This document shows positions 17,242-27,800 of a stretch of DNA of 64,000 bases, piece after piece; position 1 is the first letter of the stretch, and every line of letters begins with the position of its first letter. The stretch is from Symbiodinium natans (Eukaryota; Sar; Dinophyceae; Suessiales; Symbiodiniaceae). The stretch covers positions 372,001 through 436,000 of the forward strand of contig CAJNDS010002164.1 in NCBI GenBank assembly GCA_905221605.1. The letters run 5' to 3'. The position numbers and the translations under genes are program-made. The notes beneath the pieces were generated by a model. That model did no database searches, had not been told where the DNA came from, and saw only the letters and a list, made by a program, of their open reading frames with translations.

Positions 17242-18515
17242 GTGAGGGGGAGTCAAGGGACCTGGGTTCTTAGTGCCTTTAGCACGCGGACCTTGCCGAG
17301 CAGTGGGGTTCCGGCAAGACGAGTGCAGGCCGGGGGGCTTCTGCTTGGGTGGTTTGTAGCACTCCTGCATGTCCGGGGCTCTTGGTCGTCGTGCGTTTTC
17401 GTGCGGTCCACCGTTGTTGCTTTTTGGGGTAATGCTTTCCTCTCAGCCCCTCGTCGTTATGGTGTCTGCGCTGTGTTGGCTTGCAGCACTTCGGGGAGTG
17501 GGAGGGGCTTTCGGAGCAGAGGGCTCTTTGGCTGCTGTAGGTTCAATCAAACTGGATGCTCTTCTTGTTGTGCCGATGCTTCAGAACGGGGTATCAGTCC
17601 GAGGCTCGAGGTGCGGGGGTCAGCCTGTTTTGTGCTTGCTTTGCGCTCTCCAGGTTGCGGTTGTTTTTGTTTGAGGCTCGACTTTCAGGTTAGTCCGTGA
17701 GGGGGAGTCAAGGGACCTGGGTTCTTAGTGCCTTTAGCACGCGGACCTTGCCGAGCAGTGGGGTTCCGGCAAGACGAGTGCAGGCCGGGGGGCTTCTGCT
17801 TGGGTGGTTTGTAGCACTCCTGCATGTCCGGGGCTCTTGGTCGTCGTGCGTTTTCGTGCGGTCCACCGTTGTTGCTTTTTGGGGTAATGCTTTCCTCTCA
17901 GCCCCTCGTCGTTATGGTGTCTGCGCTGTGTTGGCTTGCAGCACTTCGGGGAGTGGGAGGGGCTTTCGGAGCAGAGGGCTCTTTGGCTGCTGTAGGTTCA
18001 ATCAAACTGGATGCTCTTCTTGTTGTGCCGATGCTTCAGAACGGGGTATCAGTCCGAGGCTCGAGGTGCGGGGGTCAGCCTGTTTTGTGCTTGCTTTGCG
18101 CTCTCCAGGTTGCGGTTGTTTTTGTTTGAGGCTCGACTTTCAGGTTAGTCCGTGAGGGGGAGTCAAGGGACTTGGGTTCTTAATGTTTTTGGCACACGGA
18201 CCTTGGCAGTGGGGTTCCGGCAAGACGAGTGCAGGGGGCTTCTGCGTGGGTGGTTTGTAGCACTCCTGCATGTCCGGGGCTCTTGGTCGTCGTGGGTTTT
18301 TCGTGCGGTCCACCGTTGTTGCTTTTTGGGGTGCTGCTTTCCTCTCAGGATCCCTCGTCGTTAAGGTGTCTGCACTGTGTTGGCTTGCAGCACTTCGGGG
18401 AGCGGGAAGGGCTTTCGGAGCAGAGGGCTATTGGCTAAGCTTTGGAGGGCTGTCCTGTTTGGTCAGCGTTAGCGCAGTGAGGCTCGCGGTGCAGCTGCTT
18501 TTGTAAGGCTCGACT
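17242..18515. repeat. 455-bp tandem duplication with diverged extra copies
   Basis: Units 17,242-17,696 and 17,697-18,151 appear identical. A third, diverged and shortened copy follows to about 18,515, and a partial older copy precedes (about 17,055-17,241). The unit contains the strings CGTGCGGTCCACCGTTGTTG and CTCTCCAGGTTGCGGTTG, and ends in CTCCAG-like acceptor strings. Perfect identity of the two central units means recent duplication or gene conversion. The 152-codon open frame repeated in them is probably not a gene, since it starts and ends in repeat borders. Confidence 0.9.
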
Positions 18516-18786
18516 TGAAGGGAAGCTTCGGAGGCACAGTGCTAGAGGTCTGCGGTAACGTTTTCCGGGTGTTTCAAAAGAGGCTGCCATCTTGGACAGG
18601 TGGAGCTGCTCGTGTCATTATTGCTTGTACTTTGGGTGGTTTTCGGAGGTATCCGGAAGGTTTGTGGCCAGTTCAGCTTTGCAAGTGGCTGGACCCTGCA
18701 GGCGAAGGCAGCGCCAAGGGTCATCAAGGACATGGGGAGAGTGCGTAGGGAAACCTTGTGTTTGGCGTTCATGCTCCCCTTCGCAG

Positions 18787-20322
18787 GAAGAAGAACTCGG
18801 TCCGCTGTCTCAAGCGCGCGTCCCTGCAGCAAAGCTACAGGATGGACAGAGGCTTGTGGGGATCGATGCCTGCGTGAAAGCTTGCATGGGCTTGATCGAG
18901 AAGTACATCAACCGAAGCGATGTGAGTGTCACGAACCGCGTGCCGCCCACCTGCGCAGCAAGATGTGCGCGAGGTGGGAAGACCACCTTCCTGCTAAAGC
19001 TTGGCGAGAGACTGGCCGAGGCTGAGTACCTCCCCATCTTTGTGTCCTTCAACGGGGAAAGCCCCGTCAAACGGCGGGACAACGAGCTAGCGGACGAGTG
19101 GCTGTACCGGACTATTGCGTATGCGCTGCTCCCGGCCAACAGTTCGCTTCGTCAGGATGTGGCAGACGAACTCGGAAACAAGACGTGTCAGAAGTCGACT
19201 CTGCAATCCTACTTCGAGTGCCAGAAGAACGTTGTTTTGCTAGTCGATGAGCTTAACCAACTGTTGCTGAGGGGCCCCACCCAAGAGGAAAAGAACGCAG
19301 AGCAAGATGCCGCCCGCTTCATGAAAAATGTCTTCCTTGGCTCTGAAGGTGCCTACATGGTCTTCACCTCCCACATTCAGTCCACGGGGCTAGACTTGAC
19401 CCAGTACATGGAGGGCGACTCCGTTAGGGGGCTGGAAATCACAGGCTTGCCATTCGCAGATGAGCTCGGAGAGCTGCAGAACATGTCGCCAGCATTTTCT
19501 GGCTTGACGCACATGAAAGCAGCCTACTACTCAAGAGTCCCAGCACTCCTTTGGTCCTCGCACGATGATGGGTCTCTGCTCTCACAAAAATTCTCACAAA
19601 TCCGGGATGACCCGCAACAGCACCTTGCCGCCTTCTTGCGCGAGGTTTTCGCAGGCACCCCGATGAGAGAGATGGAGGCTTTCAGGCAGCTCACGGACGG
19701 CAGCCAAAAAGACAGACCAATATGGATCCCATGCTTCATGTCGCACTTCCTTACCCAATGTAGCAGTGCCTGCCCTGCCTGTGGTGTTCTTGGACGGTGG
19801 CTGCAAGGCATGCAAGCTGCAGAGGAGAAGGATGGCAAGGCGTGGGAGAAGATCATCGCCGTTGCCTTCGGCTTGCGCTACATTTGGCAGCAGATGGGCG
19901 GCGAAGAGCACGGATGGCTGCATGGACATGAAGGGGCAGCAATCCAGTGTCTGGATGCCAACCCAGCGGCGAAGACTGTCGAGCAAGCAATGCAGCAGCT
20001 GCCACAACCATTGCAGTACCCAACCTTGCAGCTGGTGCTCCCGAGCCACGCACAGTTCGAGGCAGTAGACTTGTTCGCTGTGAGGAGAAAAGCAGACAGT
20101 GCTGACTTAGTCATGGTGGCGCAGCAGAAGGAAGGCAGCGCCAGTGTCAACCACCCACGGCCACAGACTGCGAAGCATGCTTACTGGATGAGAGGATCGT
20201 CGACGCAAAACGCAAAGACGAAAGATGGATGGATCCTGCCCTCGCAAAGCGAGATTGAAAAGTTCTTGGGACCCTCCTTGGCAGCTGCAGCACCAGCCAC
20301 CTGGCGGGACCCGGTAGACTAG
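18787..20322 (+). CDS. P-loop NTPase with PD-(D/E)XK-like C-terminal domain (Crinkler/RHS-type architecture)
   Basis: An open frame of 511 codons follows an acceptor-like TTCGCAG. Walker A is ARGGKTTFL (about residues 62-70), Walker B VVLLVDELNQLL (about 149-160), with a later FTSHIQSTG sensor-type segment. The C-terminal region has D...AQQKEG (VDLFAVRRK followed by VMVAQQKEG), which resembles the D-(x)n-QxK core of restriction-type PD-(D/E)XK nucleases. NTPase plus nuclease-like domain is the layout described for Crinkler and trypanosome RHS proteins, which are often multi-copy. No in-frame ATG lies near the 5' end, so upstream exons are expected. Function in the host is unknown. Confidence 0.6.
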   Translation, partial: EEELGPLSQARVPAAKLQDGQRLVGIDACVKACMGLIEKYINRSDVSVTNRVPPTCAARCARGGKTTFLLKLGERLAEAEYLPIFVSFNGESPVKRRDNELADEWLYRTIAYALLPANSSLRQDVADELGNKTCQKSTLQSYFECQKNVVLLVDELNQLLLRGPTQEEKNAEQDAARFMKNVFLGSEGAYMVFTSHIQSTGLDLTQYMEGDSVRGLEITGLPFADELGELQNMSPAFSGLTHMKAAYYSRVPALLWSSHDDGSLLSQKFSQIRDDPQQHLAAFLREVFAGTPMREMEAFRQLTDGSQKDRPIWIPCFMSHFLTQCSSACPACGVLGRWLQGMQAAEEKDGKAWEKIIAVAFGLRYIWQQMGGEEHGWLHGHEGAAIQCLDANPAAKTVEQAMQQLPQPLQYPTLQLVLPSHAQFEAVDLFAVRRKADSADLVMVAQQKEGSASVNHPRPQTAKHAYWMRGSSTQNAKTKDGWILPSQSEIEKFLGPSLAAAAPATWRDPVD

Positions 20323-21548
20323 CAGCAAAGGCTGGCCGCGAGAATGGCTTTGCTCTGATGCTGTCCCCTGTTTGTTTCTCTCGTGACGTCTCACCAGGCA
20401 TTCCCTCGAGGCCCGCGTGCAAAGACTCGCATGTATTACTGAGATGCTGCACTTTAATGCAGGACCTCAATACCCAAGCCCGACCCTGCCCGACCCTCGG
20501 TCCAGGTCTTCCCCGAACACCTTGCGGGCAATGTAGCGGAGATTTTTGCAAACAAGAGTCGCGACGATTACGGGAAGGCATATGTTACGGGGATCACGGG
20601 TGTCACGCCAGGCAGCGAGCCAGTTCCCCGCCTGAGCCTCAGACATGCCCTGGAGCCCGTTAAAGCTTGAGTCGAAACTCCTTAAAGCTAGCAGTTGAGC
20701 CCCTGAAAGGTGAGCCCGCAACCGAAAGCTTGCCGCCAGTTGACCTTAAAGTCCCTAAAGCTTGCGGCAAAGACAGAAACTTGCCGCCAATTTGCTGAAC
20801 CTAAAGCTTGCGGTGAGCCCGCCTACAGCTTGCAATCAGCCCGAAACGTAAAGCTTGCCGCCAGTTGATCGCTAGTTCAGCCCGACACCTTATAAGCATG
20901 CGTGTGAGCACGAAACCCTAAAGCTTGCCTCCAGTTGAGCCCCAAACCTAAAAGCACGCGGTTGAGCCCGAAACCCTTGAAAGCACCTGCCGAGGCTGTG
21001 GCCTTCTGAATGCTTGCTTGAGATTCTCACCCAGAAGTTGCAGAGTAACTTGTTTCTGCAGTTGCAGGTCCTAATGCTCCAATTGTCGGGAAGACTGGCC
21101 ACCAGTTGAATATTCTTTGCAGACGAGAAGTCTGTTTGAGCCTTGCGTCTTGCAGTTGAGCTAAAGCCTGGGTCGAGCTGGCATGGGAAGCGAATTTGCG
21201 TGAGCTGTGGTGAGAAGGAGATCGAACAATCCCTGCCAGGCCGCACTGTGGCCCAAAAGATTTTACACGCATTTTACGGGCACTTTTGACCCTTCTAAAA
21301 GCCAGCCCTCAGCCCTCAGGACCGCGTTTTAAAACGGGTTCCGGCCAAATCGAGGAAGAAGGACTTGCCCCAACAACGAAACAGCCGGAGGCCACGCCAC
21401 AACAGAGGCCAGTTTTAAAACACAGATACAAGAGAGAGCTCAAGCAGTTCCAAGTGCCTCAAAACTCATCTTAGGCCATGCCAACAAGACAAGACATGCG
21501 TCGCAGTCAACCCAAACATGCTTTAGGGACTTCGGGCAAAACCAAACA
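20323..21548. repeat. Non-coding region with degenerate AAGCTTGCCGCCAGTTGA repeats
   Basis: No gene is supported. From about 20,660 to 20,990 a degenerate motif recurs at 25-45-bp spacing: CCTAAAGCTTGCGG / GAAAGCTTGCCGCCAGTTGA / GAGCCCGAAACC. At least eight imperfect copies are visible. The rest is unremarkable, with A-rich stretches at 21,280-21,440. Confidence 0.6.
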
Positions 21549-21630
21549 TGCTAACTCTCATGCTTCTCTCTGTACAGTAAAACACCACATGGCACCAACT
21601 GGGCAAACACTACAGGTGAATTTTTCACAG
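21549..21630. repeat. Dispersed repeat copy (left flank of retroelement 1)
   Basis: The sequence from ACTCTCATGCTTCTCTCTGTAC through GGCACCAACTGGGCAAACA to GAATTTTTCAC recurs at 46,376-46,452 with a few differences. It stops exactly where the A1 repeat of the first retroelement begins, so it marks the outer boundary of that element. Confidence 0.75.
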
Positions 21631-21730
21631 TTAGGACAAGTCAGCACACTAATGTGAGAGATCTTTGCCTGCGAGCAGCGTTGTGTGGCTCAGACAGTCA
21701 GAGCCCAAAAAGCCGAGTGCGGTGCAAAAC
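21631..21730 (+). repeat. Split direct repeat A1 of element 1
   Basis: 100 bp from TTAGGACAAG to GGTGCAAAAC, matching A2 at 28,947-29,046 with three mismatches by eye. Confidence 0.9.
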
Positions 21731-22241
21731 ATGTCGGCGCTGCGTGGTTAGCGTCAGGGACGTCCGCTTTTACATGTTCGGGCGCTGGTGCTGCCGATTG
21801 CTTCGACCGTAACTTCGGTGGCCAGGGTCCCCTTCTACGACGACCAATCTGATGGTCGATAAGGCTCCTGTTCGCCCTGCGCTAGAAGATTTTTTTTCCC
21901 TATCTTTTTGGCAAGCTTCTAGAGTGTGTACCGCTGTGGAGAATGGAAAAGTGCGTGCCCATGATTGGTGCCTGCAAAACTTGACTGCGCAAGAGCTTTA
22001 GCGCCGCTGCATTGTGTGCAAGCGCTGTTCTTGAGCTTTGCGCATTTGGTTCAACTTTGTGTTGTGAAGACATGTTGCATGTGCCGTGTGTGAGCGATCG
22101 CTCACTTTCGCTAGTTTAGTCAAAGTGTTACAGGCGCGCAAGGAGTGGCCCACTGTTTGGACGTGCTGCAAAGTGCCGGCGTAAAATCTGCTTGGAATCT
22201 GGAGAACAAATCAAAGTCCGAGCTACGATCTTTGTTGGGCA
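21731..22241 (+). other. Leader of element 1
   Basis: About 510 bp between A1 and the first recognisable YR coding sequence. It contains a T-run (21,891-21,900) and no convincing frame. It probably holds the promoter and 5' untranslated part of the element. Confidence 0.35.
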
Positions 22242-23488
22242 ATGTCGCTCTTAATGCGTTGGTGGCGGTCCGTAAGACCGGCGGACCCCTTCCCGGTCCG
22301 ATGTTCCCGTAGTGCACCGTACGCCCGAGGCTCATTGCAGCGACTTGGCCTCGGCAACCCGTCCAAGACTATGATCGTTGACTTGGCCAAAGCTGACAAG
22401 GAGTTCCTCGAAGATCGTTTCGCGCGTACTTCAAGCGCCCCGCGTGATTCACGCTGGAAGACATGGCTAGCTCTCTGCTCATCTCGAGGATTTCAGCCTT
22501 GCCAGTAACGGTCGAGCTTGTAAATGCTGTGGGTTTTTTGTTGAAAGCTGGTCGGTATCGGAGTGCCAGTGGCTGCATCGTGGTTTTTGTTGCGTGGGAT
22601 TGAGATTTCCAATGTGCAGTGTAGAGATGTGACATTCCAATGTGAGCTTTACCAAGTGACCCTGCAACTTCCTGTTAGTAAAGTCGACACAGAGGCGAAG
22701 GGATGTGCTCGCACGCATTGCTGCGTTTGCCGTGGAGGTCGACAAACACTCTGTGTGTTGCACGCCTTACTTGACATTGTAACCGCCTTGCGAAGCCGCC
22801 AGGCTTGGCGTCCTGAAGCGTATCTTTTCGGCTGTGCAGGACTCATGCTAACGGCTCGGCGGTATCCACGCTTGCCAGATGCTGCGCAGCGGCGCTGGGA
22901 CAGGCTTCGTTGGATGAGTGGTCCTCAGACGCTCTGGACCGGTGGGCGCAGCACTCGTTTCGTGTTGCTGGAGCGCAGTTTTTGGCACGGTCTGGAGTCG
23001 ATGTGGCAGTCATCCAGCTCATCGGAAGGCGGGGCTCTAATGCTATCTTCCGCTATGTTCAAACAGCTGCGTTTGTGCCCGAGCGGGCGGCGTGTGCGGT
23101 GGCAAACGCGCTGGGCAATCAGATGTCGCATGAAGGTTCAGCGTGCTCTGCTTCGCGGACACGCACGCCCAGCGACACCAAGGACTTCCGGCAGATGGTC
23201 CGCGATCTCGTCAGCGAGTGTACGAAGTCGAAGGATGTCCTGGTGCACAACTCCCGTACTAAGTTTGCGCACAAGCCAAGTTCGTCTGAGAGTGCATTGG
23301 ATAGTTCGTGTTGGCTAACAGCGTGCGGCAAGTGGAGGTATGGCATCTCTAGATGTGTGCGAAACGTTGATTTGTTGCCTGGGTACCAGGCTTGCAAGAA
23401 TTGCTTCGGAAGCGTTCAACAAGACGAGTCTTCGAGTGCTGATGCTTCTGAGGAGTCTGCGTGTGAAAGCTCAGATGGTAGCGCGTAG
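22242..23488 (+). pseudogene. Tyrosine recombinase of element 1, frame-disrupted
   Basis: Pieces of one recombinase lie in different frames. 22,320-22,508 encodes a helical core-binding-type region (KADKEFLEDRF). 22,563 to about 22,900 carries the Arg I region (WFLLRGIEIS) and a Cys/His-containing insert (RTHCCVC). From about 22,905 to 23,488 another frame carries box II HSFR and RYV with the catalytic Tyr, then a C-terminal Cys cluster (CGKWRYG...CKNCFG). At least two frame changes (near 22,510-22,560 and 22,850-22,905) break it. An active enzyme would integrate a circular cDNA without target duplication. The same C-terminal Cys module recurs in element 2. Confidence 0.7.
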
Positions 23489-23811
23489 CACGGGCAGGGG
23501 AGCCCTGGACGTACGTCCAACTCCTCTGCTTGTGTTAGTTTGAGTGGCTGCTTCAGTCTTCGCGTTCAAAGTCCAGCCTTGGTGGAATTGCACTAAGTAA
23601 GAACGGCGGACGTACGTCCGTTTGTCTAGCGTGCAGGCAATTGCAGCGTGATTTGTGCTTTTAGCGTTGCGCTGAGGTATTGTGTGTGCATGTGTGTGCT
23701 GTGTGATTGTGCGTGGAGTGGAGCGTCTTTGGCTGTAAGTTCTCTCTGTAGAGCCTTTGTTGGAACTTTGAGTCCAGCTGTATTGCTGCGTAGCGCATCT
23801 AGACGAGAGCA
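23489..23811 (+). promoter_or_regulatory. YR-gag intergenic region with paired palindromes
   Basis: The 12-bp palindrome GGACGTACGTCC occurs twice, at 23,507-23,518 and 23,608-23,619, 101 bp apart. A GT-rich tract follows (23,675-23,710). This gap sits between the recombinase and gag frames and could hold a second promoter or trans-splicing acceptor for the gag-pol RNA. Confidence 0.35.
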
Positions 23812-24852
23812 ATGGCGGGTGTGCCCAAGCTCCCTGAACTAGCCCGCTTGGCCCAGGACTCTGGTCTCAACAAGAATGTGGTGTCGTACCTACGCGACTC
23901 GGGTGTCAACAGCTCCGGCGTGCTTTACCACTTGTTCTCGAAGCGAGAGCAAATTCCGAAGAAGTTACAGCCGCTCGAGAGCGGGGTGTCTATACGCGGT
24001 CAGAATGTCAAGTTGGACACCGGAGCCATGGCAGTCGCGGTCGCAGTGTTGGAGCACATGGTCGACCAAATCGAACTCGCCCGCAATGCGCAATTCACAT
24101 CCGTCCCCGCGGAGCCTACCCAGACATCGTCGTTGGCTAAGTGCGCCTTCGCAGCGGAGGACCAGAAACCGCCCAAGACGTTGCCCAAAGGCTACTGGGC
24201 AACAGTGATCCAAGACTTTGAGAAGGAGGTTGTGGCTGGCCAGAACAGGCGATTCCCGTCTCACCAGTTGGTCGGCGCGGAAGAAGTCTTGGCTCGCATG
24301 GTGCATGAAAGACAAGTCTCGCAGCTTTTCACCCCGGTGCGGCTCGGGGAAGTGATTGCTGCCAGACACTTCACGCCGAGTGGGCAGATCAATCCATGGG
24401 CAAAAGGCGGCGACGACCGTGCCGAGCGCCTCGCCCTCGGAAGCGATGGGCAGTTCGTGAAACAGCAACGACCTGTCCCGGAGCCCCAGCGCTTGCTCAC
24501 TGTGTTGGACGCGTTTGAGAGCATCAGGTGGGCAATGATCTTCGCGCAATGGGGACAAGAGCACCAGATCAACAAGTTGATCGACTTCTTTGTCAACCTC
24601 ACGCGGGACCACCTGAACAAGATCCCGCAAATCCGGGAGTACTACAAGAAAACGTCTTGGGACTTGGCTATGCATTTGCGTTCGGGGGGCACGTTCGGGG
24701 ATGGAGTTGACAAGATTGTGATGTCGCCAGAAAAGCACGATGCCCTGGCCCGGTGGATCCCTGCGGACCATCCCAAAGGCAAAGGCAAGGAAGGCAAGGG
24801 TGGAGAATCGAAGGGGGGAGGTAAAGATGCGTGGGTTTCTGGTTTTGGTTAG
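23812..24852 (+). CDS. gag: Gag-like protein of element 1
   Basis: 346 codons from ATG at 23,812. The protein is mixed helical and ends in a low-complexity Lys/Gly tail (KGKGKEGKGGESKGGG), a common nucleic-acid-binding ending. No standard zinc knuckle lies in this part; a zinc-finger-like motif follows just after the stop, in the same frame. The stop is TAG followed by GGG. The downstream pol frame is in phase and has no ATG until 25,033, so expression by stop-codon readthrough is plausible. Gag identity is by position and composition. Confidence 0.6.
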   Translation: MAGVPKLPELARLAQDSGLNKNVVSYLRDSGVNSSGVLYHLFSKREQIPKKLQPLESGVSIRGQNVKLDTGAMAVAVAVLEHMVDQIELARNAQFTSVPAEPTQTSSLAKCAFAAEDQKPPKTLPKGYWATVIQDFEKEVVAGQNRRFPSHQLVGAEEVLARMVHERQVSQLFTPVRLGEVIAARHFTPSGQINPWAKGGDDRAERLALGSDGQFVKQQRPVPEPQRLLTVLDAFESIRWAMIFAQWGQEHQINKLIDFFVNLTRDHLNKIPQIREYYKKTSWDLAMHLRSGGTFGDGVDKIVMSPEKHDALARWIPADHPKGKGKEGKGGESKGGGKDAWVSGFG

Positions 24853-27800
24853 GGGAAGGGCGCCTACCAGTTCGCGCCCTACGGAACCCCAAAGTTGCCT
24901 AGCCAAGGCCCGTACTCGCGCCCAGCTCGTCGTTTGTGGTTGCAGGGTAATTGCAAATTCGGGGCTTCCTGCAAGTTCAGTCATGGAACACCCAGTCCTG
25001 CTCAGCCTGCAATTACGGGTGGGGTGCCTGCCATGACCACCGATCAAGAGGGACAGCTCAGGGCGCTCGGGCTGCCGCGCCCGGCGACACCTGGACCTGT
25101 GTCTCTCGGCGGTATCGTGCCTCACCATTCAGAATCCTTTGCTGCCCACAGCACTGATTGTGACAACGCAACAGGGCTGCCTTCTCAACGGTCTGTCGGT
25201 CTGCTTTCGCTTGGTGCTCCCCAGCATGCGCGTGAGACCGGGCTAGTCGTTGCGCCTGAAACAGTGAGCCCTCAGAGCCTGACTCCAGCCACTTTGCCTG
25301 CAGGGATTGACCCTAAGCCCGCGTGTAATAATCCCGAACCCGTGCGAAAGGCTGTGCGGACAACTTTGCAGTCCGCGAAGGCGACCCCTAAAGCTCTAAA
25401 CTCTGCCGCCAAACCCCAGCCACAGTCAAGTGCGCATAGTGCGCGGCCAATTGCGCTCCTTTCGTTCTTTGATGGCATAGCCACAGCTCACCAGGCTCTC
25501 CTGGATTTGAAGATTGAACCTGTAGTCTCCTGGAGTTGGGAGACCAACGAGGCTTGTCGACAGGTAGTGAAAGCCCGCCACCCGCGTGTTGTGCAGTTCG
25601 GTGATGCTTTGGAAACACCCCCCGACGAGCTTGTCGCGCGGCTGCGTTCTGCCTGTCCTGCTGATACCTTGGTGTTAGTGTGCGCCGCTCCTCCATGCCA
25701 TGATTTCACCATCATGAAGGGTGATCTTGCTGCAGGCATTCAGGGTGCAGAAGGAAACAAATTCGTGCAATGGTCAGGGTGGTGGCGGCAGTTCAAAGCA
25801 AAGTCACCCTTTCCGCTTGTTCTCCTTGTCGAGAATGTTGTACCATCAACAGAAACGCAGCAAGCCCTGGATGAATGCTTGAGCATTCGATCCTTCCTTT
25901 GTGACGCAGCGTCCTGGGGTTTGGTTAGTAGACCTAGATTGTGGTGGTCTGACTCGATTCGTGTCCCTGCTAAAGATGAGGCGTGGCCAGATCACCTTCT
26001 TTCTGGCTTAGCAAGGTGGCGTAAGTGGAACCGCCAATGGGAGTTGCTGCCGTGCGCGCCGCAGTTTCCACGTCAGTTAGCAGCCGAATGCCCGTGTGCC
26101 AAATTCCATGAAGACATTTGCTCCGGTCGAATCCGCTACCCGTGCCTCACCACCCCGGCGGCAACGGAGGAGGGTCGTGCAGCTCCGCGAAAGCGCAAAC
26201 GTGCAGAGAGCCCGGAGACCATGCGTAGGTGGCAAGAGGGAGGCAAGCAGTACCCGCCTTGGCAATATCGCTCAACTGCGTTGGTCACTATTCAGGGTAG
26301 CCTATGTCTGCCTGATCCACGCACCCGCGAGTTCCTGCATGGTTTCCCACAGGACTACACTGCGCCAGCGTGTCCAAGGTCGCGTTGCCTCATGTTGGGA
26401 AACTCTTGGCACCTACCAATGTGCCGATTCTTGCTATTCACACTCCTTGTCCTGAACCAAGCTTTGCAAGTTACTGCGTTTGAGGGTCAGCAGTGGTACC
26501 CACCAGTGTCCTGCCCCAGGTTCGAAGCTAAGTACCATCCGGATGGCTCGCGGCCGATACTTCGTGCTCGCAGTTGGTGGCTTCGTTCCGGCTTGCCGTG
26601 GGATCCAAATGAACCCACTAGACCGAACCTGGCCGGCCCCGCTGATAATGCCGAGCGGCATGCGCAGTGGGCCTTGGCGCTCACGTGGGAAGATGTTTTC
26701 CCCCTTGCAATCAATCCTTGTTTGAAGTGGGCTTTGGACCAGCAAGACTTGATGGGATCTCGTCTCCACGAGTGGCGTGAAGCAGTCAGCCAGGATGTGC
26801 GTGCCTTGGTGTGCGAAGTGTGTGAAGACCAAGACGAGTGGTTGGCGATGGCCCCCGCTCACGTGCAACAGGTTTACAAGCAGGGGACTGACCGCTTTGT
26901 AGTTCAGCTCCTCCCTTTTGCGGTGCTACTGCAATTGTTCCAGTTCCCTGAGTGGGACCAGCTCGTGTGTGAGATGTTCCACGGTTTCCGCATGTTGGGG
27001 CCCCTGACTCCGGGTGCGCAGTGGCACCTCCGCACTGATGCGAAGTATGCGCGCCCAATCGGTGTCGAGCAGTTCAAGGCGTTCAACTCTGGTCACGCTC
27101 AGGTGATCACGCGCTCGTCCCGCACTGATGAGCACACAGACAGATTGCGTTCAGAGGTTGCTGCGGAAGCCAAGGTCGGTGGCTTTCAGGGGCCTTGGTC
27201 TCGGGAGTACCTGCAGCAACACCTCCTGCCCAGTCGTGGCTTCGTCGCCAAGGCGTTCCCGATAGTTCAGGGTGATAAGGTTCGCAGAGGGGATGATTGG
27301 CTACGGTCGGGGCACAATGGCACAGTGTGGGCGTCTGACACCCCTTCCTATATGGGGACGTCTACAATCCTTGCAGGTGTGCGCTACCGTGCCCGCAAAT
27401 GCAGACCGCATCTGGCGGCTGTGGACCATGAAGGAGCTTATCGCGGTTTGCCGGTTCGTGATCCTGCCGAGTGCTGCACTGTTCTTCCGGGCGAGTCAGA
27501 AGGGTCAGTGTGGCAGCACACAGTGCTGCCGTTTGGTGCTACTAGTTCCGTGTGGGCATATCTGCGTGTGGCAGATGCCATCTGCTTCCTCAGCATTGCA
27601 CTCCTCCTTCTTGCAGCTGCTCACTTTGTAGATGATTTCTTCATGGTTGAGGGTGCAGATTCAGCGCAGGGGGGATTTGCGTCGTTTAAAGACATGCATG
27701 CAGCGTTGGGGTTCCGCATGAAGCAGTCAAAAGAAAAGCCCCCTGCGCCAAAACATGTCCTTTTGGGTGTTGAGTGGTCGGTGGGTAGCGACTTTGTTCA

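Noticed and set aside
17242-18155. Two identical 152-codon frames as duplicated genes
   Set aside because: Each frame begins and ends at repeat borders and continues through acceptor-like intronic strings; no protein features.
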